From Chara braunii (Eukaryota; Streptophyta; Charophyceae; Charales; Characeae), in the NCBI GenBank assembly GCA_003427395.1, contig BFEA01000518.1, positions 70,429 through 134,428 on the forward strand: a DNA stretch of 64,000 nucleotides, in the 5' to 3' direction. Numbering within the stretch: the first letter of the stretch is position 1; the number at the start of each line of letters is the position of its first letter. Positions 56,360 through 64,000 of this stretch are shown piece after piece. A model generated the notes under the pieces. The model was not told the origin of the DNA and searched no databases. It worked only from the letters and a program-made list of their open reading frames with translations. A program made the position numbers and the translations under genes.

Positions 56360-56743
56360 CCTGCAAGTTGAGCACGTAGACGAACAAAATTCACGAGTTT
56401 TATTAGATTAGATCATGAATATTTTGAACCAGCACATCTGTTGTATGTTATCTTGTTTCACAAATTACAGAACTACGAATATATACTCCGTATATCGTCT
56501 ACTTACTCCGCTCTTAGCAAATACTGCCTCACACACCTCTTTCTATTACTTTATGTTTTTGTGTTCACCCTGTATGTTTATCATTTTCGACTACACACAT
56601 CCACAACATATTTAATAAAAAATATAACTTGTATCCATGAAATAGTTTCATTTTCTAACAACCCTTCCCACGATGCATAATATATCGTAGATAGAAAAAA
56701 AAAAATTATGGCCGCTAAGATGATATTTTCACCCCTTTTTCCC
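56360..56743. other. AT-rich, no clear gene
   Basis: The 83-aa minus frame at 56,581-56,832 is partly hydrophobic and overlaps the tail of the DUF7869-type gene in another frame. It is not supported. Confidence 0.4.
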
Positions 56744-59196
56744 TTAACTATAAAGTCTGACAACCCTTCCGGATCTTGTAATATACGGGTTATCCCGTGG
56801 ACGAGGTCGTGAACCGTAACCATACCTAACATTCATAGATGATCCACATACGTGGATCTGCGGTTTCTCGACTATTGCATTCTCCAAAAATACGAACATG
56901 TATTTTATCCTAACAAACCCTGCTGGTCGTGCTAAGGAATTCCCTATACAGTCTCGTATGTCGGACACTTTCTCTTCCACCTCATGCCACAATGAAAAAT
57001 CTTGAACCCGACCTGCTATTACCACATCTGACTGCCTATTTGGACCACGACGATACGGCACAACCATGAACTTGGACCTATCCAAGTTCAACTTCAAGCC
57101 ACACGGTTCCAACGGAAAAGACGGTCCCGCCCATCTCCCATATCCATCCCGCTTGAACCAATAAATTGCTCCGCCCTCCGACAACCATTCACTGTCATTG
57201 CAATGTTCTTTGTAGACCATCGCAGGGTTGTCTCCGTCCATATAGAACTTAAACAAGTGCGGAGTGGAGTGACCACCAATACGCATGTCGAGGAAGTTTT
57301 TGACTGCACCTTTCCAATCCGCCATCTCATTGATAAATGTGCAATCGACCTCATCCTTTGTGGAATTTCTAAGTGCGGCGAACAACTCGTCCATCGTGTA
57401 AGCATCCGTGTCCGCTAGTTTTCTAGCAAATAAGCTGAACTTTGCATCGATGTTCGTATGCGTGTGAGCCACTATCATAAATCCCATTTCAACAACCTCG
57501 AAAATGCAGAACCTCAGCAATAATGCTAGGTACGCAAACACATATCTGCTTTTGTTTTGACTACCGCAGTTGTCCGCTTGGAGTCTGAAAACAGGAGGCA
57601 ACACTTCCAACTGCCTCTGCACGTCTCTCAACACCTTTGCGATCAAAGACACAATCGAATCCGGACCATGGGGAAACAAAGGAAACCATGTGTGCACAAG
57701 AATGTGTGGACTCCTCCCATGCACGAGAATGCCCGTGAGGTTTGTTTTCATCATTCTGCGGTTATCCATTGCCTTTGATGTGCGGTTTCTAGCTGTGTGA
57801 GGAATGAGAGTTTTTGCTTGGTCCATACCATCAATTATGATGCACAAGCTTTTTTCTCTCATGAACCTAGATTCGACGACCATATGTCATAGTGCTTCTG
57901 ATGCGCCTCTTGCAACAGTCTATGGCGATTCAGTTTTGCAACAAGACTGCGCCTCGCATCTGGCTTGGCCCCTTCAATCAGGTTTGTTTGTTTTGTGCAG
58001 TAATTGCATCTAGCGTAGTCTGTTGACCTAGCAAGGTGAACATGTTAGAAGAAGTCACGCCATATACTCCCGAAGACTTGCAAAGAGCAGCAGTCTATGT
58101 CCTGTTTCTGCAACCGTCGTTTGATGCTGTCATAGACGTCTTTTTTTGTTGCGTAAGTTGGAGGTAGTCTGACCCGTGGTCTTATCTCGTAGTCTTTGCT
58201 CATGTCAGTCTGGTCAGGCATCGCATCACCCTCCTCCATTATCAATGTCTCAAATGTTTTAAATGTCATAGCATGAGTTGCGGATGTTGTGGAATGTCCT
58301 TTCCTACCATGAAGAGGCAGCACCCTGCCCTCTTCATGCAATTCCTTGTAGAATGCGTAAGTGTTCCTCGAGAAACCGATTATGTAACACCACGCCTGGA
58401 TGCATACCCTGTGCTCTTCTACGACTGGTTTCACCACCTTCTTCCGATCTTCAATACACGTGAAACTGTCCAATTGTTTTATCCACCATTTCCGCCTCTC
58501 CTCTGGAGTCAGTGATGTATATCTCATTTTCGCCCTATACACCTCCTCTACTGTCATCTTTGAACAACACTGCAGTTTTGCACAACACTTTTTATTTAAC
58601 ACTGCACGACATTCCTCCATGGTGCATTTCTCAACCATTGATTCTTCCAATGAGTCACTCCTTCTCTTCCGCTTTCGATATGTGTATGTTCGTTTGTCTC
58701 TCTCTAACCCCAAATCGGTCAACAAGGACACCGAATCGCTTCCCCTCCCCATGGCAGTATTCTTATTGCCATGCACATGAACAGTATGTGCATCGGACAT
58801 GGGTTCTTGTCGTGTCTTATTGTCCATGTGACCATCGTCGTCACGACCAGCATCACACTTGTCGATGGTATGCAGTGTGCATTCTGCGCTCAGGCCAGCC
58901 GAAGGCGGAGCAGCGTGGGTTTGACGAAGCTCTTTAATAATGTTGTCGAGGTTCAATCGTCGAACTACGTTGCCGGATGTGGGAACACACCCTCGGAAAA
59001 GTTGTGGCTTTCTACGAGGACTTCGCACGGACAACGCCGATGACCTGCGCTTGCAACTTCCCCCGTATAGTAAAGGGGATCTGCTCTCATCGCTGGAGAT
59101 TGGTTGAGGTGTCGCAAACTTCCTCGGATATTGAACTGATGGTTGTGAGCCATGAGGACAACTCCCTTTCTCACTCTGGCGGGCTGGAGTGTGCAT
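56744..59196 (-). pseudogene. DUF7869-type protein, transposase-like, broken
   Basis: The start was chosen at ATG 59,196 (MHTPARQSEKGS); the longer frame begins at a non-ATG codon. The N-terminal third is low-complexity and basic (YTYRKRKRRSD). A cysteine cluster follows (CRAVLNKKCCAKLQCCSKMT), then LTPEERRKWWIKQL and VCIQAWCYIIGFSRNTYAF, an arrangement common in this eukaryotic family. A TAA at 58,045 interrupts the frame, which goes on as ARSTDYARCNYCTKQTN. Near 57,885 a one-base shift leads to CIIIDGMDQAKT, then LQADNCGSQNKSR and VAHTHTNIDAKFSLFARKL. The three acidic motifs (DGMD, QADN, HTHxxID) look like an RNase H-fold DDE/DDD site, which would fit a mobile-element origin; that is inference. 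Two lesions make it a pseudogene or an assembly-damaged copy. Confidence 0.65.
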
Positions 59197-59514
59197 AGTT
59201 TCTGCAAGGCAGTTATAAACGACAGCACAGAAGGAGTAAGAAAGCGGCAATCATATCCGTAGTTGGCACAAGACCCTTCTATGTTATGTTCCTGCTTTGG
59301 TATGACACCCGCCCGTCTAACGGTCAACCGCAGCCACCACGCCCGACCATCTAATGATCCAGCGTCCGCACTACGCCCCCCCCCCCCCCCCCCCCTTTTT
59401 GATGGCCAGTGTCCGGCACGACACTGGGCCACTCGATTATCTAGCTCTGGCACACGACCACCCCCCGGTCTAGCTGCGGCACAACAACCGCCTACCTAAC
59501 GATCAATTGCAAAC
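59197..59514. other. spacer with C20 run
   Basis: Nothing coding was recognised. A run of 20 C at 59,376-59,395 followed by T5 marks the approach to the satellite. Confidence 0.5.
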
Positions 59515-62500
59515 ACGAAACGCGACCATCCTGCCATCCTGCAACCCTGCCATCCTGCCATCCTACCGCCCGACCATCCTCCGATCTTTCCATTCCGCCA
59601 TCCTGCCATCCTCCCATCCGAGCGCCCGACCATCCTGCAGTCGTGTCATGCAAACACCCGACCATCCAACCTTCCTGCCTGCCCTCTACCGGACCAACCG
59701 ACCATCATGCCATCCGACCACCACATTGTCCTGCCATCCGAGTGCCCTACCATCCTGCAGTCCTGCCATCCGAGCGCCCTACCATCCTGCAGTCCTGCCA
59801 TCCAAACATCACCCTATCGTCGCGCCACGCCATCCGGTGGTCGGGCTTCAACGCGACACCCTACTATCCGATGGCGGGGCTTCAATGCGACACCCCACCA
59901 TCCGATGGTCGAGCTTCGATGCGACACTCCACCATATGATGGTCGAGCTTCACCGCTCCACCCGACCCTCGTGCCATCCTCGCATCCTGCAACCCTACCA
60001 TCCTGCCATCCTGCCGCCCGACCATCCTCCGATCTTGCCATTCCCCCCTCCTGCCATTCTCCGATCCTGCCATCCCACCACCCGACCATCCGACCATCCG
60101 ACCATCCCGACATCCTCCTATCCGAGGGTCGGGCTCCAACGCGACACCCCACCATACGATGGTCGAGCTTCACCGCTCCACCTGACCGTCGTGCCATCCT
60201 GGCATCCTGCGACCCTGCCATCCTGCCATCCTGCCACCCGACCATCCTCCGATCTTGCCATTCTGCCATCTTGCCATCCTCCCATCCTGCCATCCCATCA
60301 CCCGACCAACCGACCATCCTCCCATCCTTCCATCCTGCCATCCTCCCATCCGATGGTCGGGATTCAACGCGACACCCCACCATACGATGGTCGAGCTTCA
60401 CCGCTCCACCTGACCGTTGTGCCATCCTGGCATCCTGCAACTCTTCCATCCTGCCATCCTGCCATCCCGCCACCCGACCATCCTCCGATCTTGCCATTCC
60501 GCCATCCTGCCATCCTCCCATCCTACCATCCCACCACCCGACCATCCTCCCATCCTCCCATCCTCCCATCCTCCCATCTTGCCATCCTCCCATCCGATGG
60601 TCGGGCTTCAACGTGACACCCCACCATACGATGGTCGAGCATCACCGCTCCACCCGACTGTTGTGCCATCTTGACCAGCCGACCGTCCTGCCATCCGACC
60701 ACCCCACCGTCCTCCCATCCGAGCGCCCGACCATCCTGCCTTCCTTCCATTTTGCCATCCTTCCATCCCGCCATCCCACCACCCGGACCATCCGACCACC
60801 CGCGGAGCCCGACCTGACCAGAACCCTAAACCCTACACCATCAAGGGAGGCGGACCCGACCTTGAACCCTAAACCCTGGACCCTGAACCACACACGATCG
60901 ACCGTCCAACCATGCGACCTTTCCGACGTCCTTCAACCCGACCACTTGACCATCCGACCATTCTGCCATCCCGCGACCTAGAACCCTAAACCCTACACCA
61001 TCAAGGGAGTCAGACCCGACCTTGAACCCAAAACCCTAGACCCTGAACCACCGTCCTGCCATCCTGCCGTCCTGCCAACCCGCCAACCAGCCCGTCCCGC
61101 CATCCTGCCAGCCAACCTTCCAGCCATCCCACCACCCGACCATCCTCCCATCCTCCCATCCTGCCATCCTCCCATCCGATGGTCGGGTTTCAACGCGACA
61201 CCCCACCATACGATGGTGGAGCGACACCCCTACCCGCCACCGAACCAACCGACCATCATGCCATCCGACCGCCCCATCGTCCTGCCATCCGAGCGCCCTA
61301 CCATCCAGCAGTCCTGCCATCTGAGCGCCCTACCATCCTGCAGTCCTGCCATCCAAACATCACCCTATCGTCGCGCCGCGCCATCCGATTGTCGTGCTTC
61401 AACGCGACACCCTACTATCCGATGGCGGGGCTTCAACGCGACACCCCACCATCAGAGGGTTGGGCTTCGACGCGACACTGCACCATACGATGGTCTAGCA
61501 TCACCGCACCACCCGACCGTCGTGCCATCCTCCCATCCCGCCACCCAACCATCCTCCGATCTTGCCATTTCGCCATCCTGCTATCCTCCCATCCTGCCAT
61601 CCCACCACTCGACCATCCTCCCATCCTCCCATCCTCCCATCCTGCCATCCTCCCATCCGATGGTCGGGCTTCAACGTGACAACCCACCATACGATGGTCG
61701 AGCTTCACTGCTCCACCCGACCGTTGTGCCATCCTGCCATCCAGACCAACCGACCGTCCTGCCATCCGACCACCCCACCGTCCTCCCATCCGAGCGCCCG
61801 ACCATCCTGCCTTCCTTCCATTTTGCCATCCTTCCATCCCGCCANCCATCCGACCACCCCACCGTCCTCCCATCCGAGCGCCCGACCATCCTGCCTTCCT
61901 TCCATTTTGCCATCCTTCCATCCCGCCATCCCACCACCCGACCCTCTGCCCACCAGACCATCTGACCACCCGCGGAGCCCGACCCGACCAGAACCCTAAA
62001 CCCTACACCATCAAGGGAGGCGGACCCGACCTTGAACCCTAAACCCTAGACCCTGAACCACACACGATCGACCGTCCAACCATGCGACCTTCCCGACGTC
62101 CTGCAACCCGACGACCCAACCATCCGACCATTCTGCCATCCCGCGACCCAGAACCCTAAACCCTACACCATCAAGGGAGTCGGACCCGACCTTGAACCCT
62201 GAACCCTAGACCATGAACCACCGTCCTGCCATCTGGCCACCGGACCGTCCTGCCATCTTGTCGTCTTGCCATACCGCCAACCTGCCCGTCCCGCCATCCT
62301 GCCAGCCGACCTTCCAGCCATCCCACCACCCGACCATCCTCCCATCCTCCCATCCTCCCATCCTGCCATCCTCCCATCCGATGGTCGGGCTTCAACGCGA
62401 CACCCCACCATACGATGGTGGAGCGACACCCTTGCCCGTCACCAGACCAACCGACCATCATGCCATCCGACCGCCTCATCGTCCTGCCATCCGAGCGCCC

Positions 62501-64000
62501 TACCATCCTGCAGTCCTACCATCCAAACATCACCCTATCGTCGCGCCGCGCCATCCGATTGCCGTGCCTCAACGCGACACCCTACTATCCGTTGGCGGGG
62601 CTTCAACGCGACACCCCACCATCCGATGGTCGGGCTTCGACGCGACACTGCAACATACGATGGTCTAGCATCACCGCTCCACCCGGCTGTCGCGCCATCC
62701 TGCCATCCTGCAACCCAGCCATCCTTCCATCATGCCATCCTGTTGCCCGACCGTCCTCTGATCTTGCCATTCCGCCACCCTGCCATCCTCCCATCCAGCC
62801 ATCCCACCACCCGACCATCCGACCATCCGACCATCCTCCCATCCGACCATCCTCCCATCCGATGGTCGGGCTTCAACGCGACACCCCACCATACGATGGT
62901 CGAGCTTCACCGCTCCACCTGACCGTTGTGCCATCCTGCCATCCGGACCAACCGACCGTCCTGCCATCCGACCACCCCACTATCCTGCCATCCGAGCGCC
63001 CGACCATCCTGCAGTCCTGTCATTCGAACACCCGACCATCCAACCTTCCTCCCTGCCCGCCACCGGAACAACCGACCGTCGTGCCATCATGCCCACCGTC
63101 CTGCCATCCGAGTGCCCTACCGTCCTGCAGTCCTGCCATCCGAGCACCCTACCGTCCTGCAGTCCTGCCATCCAAACATCACCCTATCTCCGTGCCGTGC
63201 CATCCGATGTCGGGCTTCAACGCGACACCCTACTATCCGATGGCGGGGCTTCAACGGGACACCCCACCATCCGATGGTCGAGCTTCGACGCGACACTCCA
63301 CCATACGATGGTCGAGCTTCACCGCTCCACCCGACCGTCGTGCCATCCTTGCATCCTGCAACCCTTCCATCCTGCCATCCTGCCGCCCGACCATCCTCCG
63401 ATCTTGCCATTCTGCCATCTTGCCATTCTCCCAACCTGCCATCCCACCACCCGACCATCCGACCGTCCTCCCATTCTTCCATCCTCCCATCCGATGGTCG
63501 GGCTTCAACGCGACACCCCACCATACGATGGTCGAGCTTCACCGCTCCACCTGACCGTCGTGCCATCCTGCCATCCGGACCAACCGGCCGTCTTGCCACC
63601 AGACCACCCCACCGTCCTCCCATCCGAGCGCTCAACCATCCTGCCTTCCTGTCTTTTAGCCATCCTTCCATCCCGCCATCCCACCACCCGACCCTCCGCC
63701 CACCACACCATCCGACCACCCGGGGAGCCCGACCCCAGCAGAACCCTAAACCCTACACCATCCACGGAGGCGGACCCGACCTTGAACCCTAAACCCTAGA
63801 CCCTGAACCACACACGATCGACCATCCAACCATGCGACCTTCCCGACGTCCTACAACCCGACCACCCGACCATCCGACCATCCTGCCATCCCGCGACCCG
63901 CCGTGAACCCTAAACCCTACACCATCCAGGGAGTCGGACCCGACCTTGAACCCTAAACCCTAGACCCTGAACCACACACAATCGACCATCCAACCATGCG
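59515..64000. repeat. satellite with 8-bp monomer and higher-order units
   Basis: Nearly all of the sequence can be cut into 8-mers close to GCCATCCT (GCCATCCT, ACCATCCT, CCCATCCG, ACCACCCG and so on) with the phase kept for long distances. Because 8 is not a multiple of 3, each frame reads an 8-residue peptide repeat (for example HPAILPSC, or DGRMAGWQ on the other strand), which explains the long frames on both strands. Larger units recur, including a GATGGTCGGGCTTCAACGCG block. The window ends inside it. Confidence 0.9.
60821..63980. repeat. interstitial CCCTAAA blocks in the satellite
   Basis: GAACCCTAAACCCTACACCA occurs at 60,821, 60,981, 61,991, 62,151, 63,741 and (variant) 63,904. These form three pairs about 160 bp apart, repeated after roughly 1.17 and 1.75 kb. 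Partner CCTTGAACCCTAAACCCT pieces lie in between. CCCTAAA is the plant-type telomere unit, here only two or three at a time. Confidence 0.75.

Noticed and set aside
59507-63800. Long open frames (up to 424 aa) on both strands
   Set aside because: They are a product of the 8-bp satellite monomer, with no composition or domain of a real protein.

Overview
The window is repeat-dominated nuclear DNA of a eukaryote. The best fit is a streptophyte green alga of the Chara type. This is inferred from plant-type CCCTAAA units, Ty3/Gypsy elements primed by tRNA-Asp, Gag and protease sequence of a kind I associate with Chara, very long AAT/CT/CA microsatellites, and scattered single Ns typical of a draft assembly. 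I see no intact, ordinary host gene.

Layout. (1) 1-13,800 is older DNA. It holds tRNA-derived SINE pieces, a TIR element that contains a SINE, a foldback MITE, tandem duplications, the C-terminal end of a LINE ORF2, a decayed + strand Gag with a possible LTR before it, and an AT-rich tract. (2) 13,805-55,578 reads as one huge minus-strand Ty3/Gypsy-like retrotransposon with direct LTRs of about 8.1 kb. Both LTRs have TGTCG...CGACA ends, ACGG flanks both sides, and a tRNA-Asp primer site sits beside the right LTR. In element order: 5' LTR (47,528-55,578), PBS, broken gag and protease (47,193 down to about 44,340), a foreign block (27,254-44,340), an integrase C-terminal tail (27,250-26,873), an extra ORF 3' of integrase (26,531-24,690, continuing to 23,929), and the 3' LTR (13,805-21,965). 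RT, RNase H and the integrase core are missing. (3) The foreign block holds a second, non-coding LTR element of the same lineage (LTR copies from 27,254 and 34,347). Beside it is a + strand series of duplicated promoter/exon-like modules separated by microsatellites (37.2-43.8 kb). (4) 55,579-59,200 is AT-rich flank with an ORF split by the big insertion and a broken DUF7869-type (transposase-like) gene. (5) 59,515-64,000 is a satellite built on an 8-bp monomer, with telomere-like blocks.

Most unusual signals. The long LTRs carry arrays of short hairpins whose loop is constant while the stem sequence changes with compensating changes on both arms. The second LTR family carries a different hairpin array at the matching place. 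Strong GT(A/G)AG-type donor motifs mark repeated exon-like modules running opposite to the retroelement sense strand. Several features also point to assembly problems: identical N patterns in both LTR copies, and perfect duplications joined by a single N. Apparent repeat ages and copy numbers should therefore be read with care.
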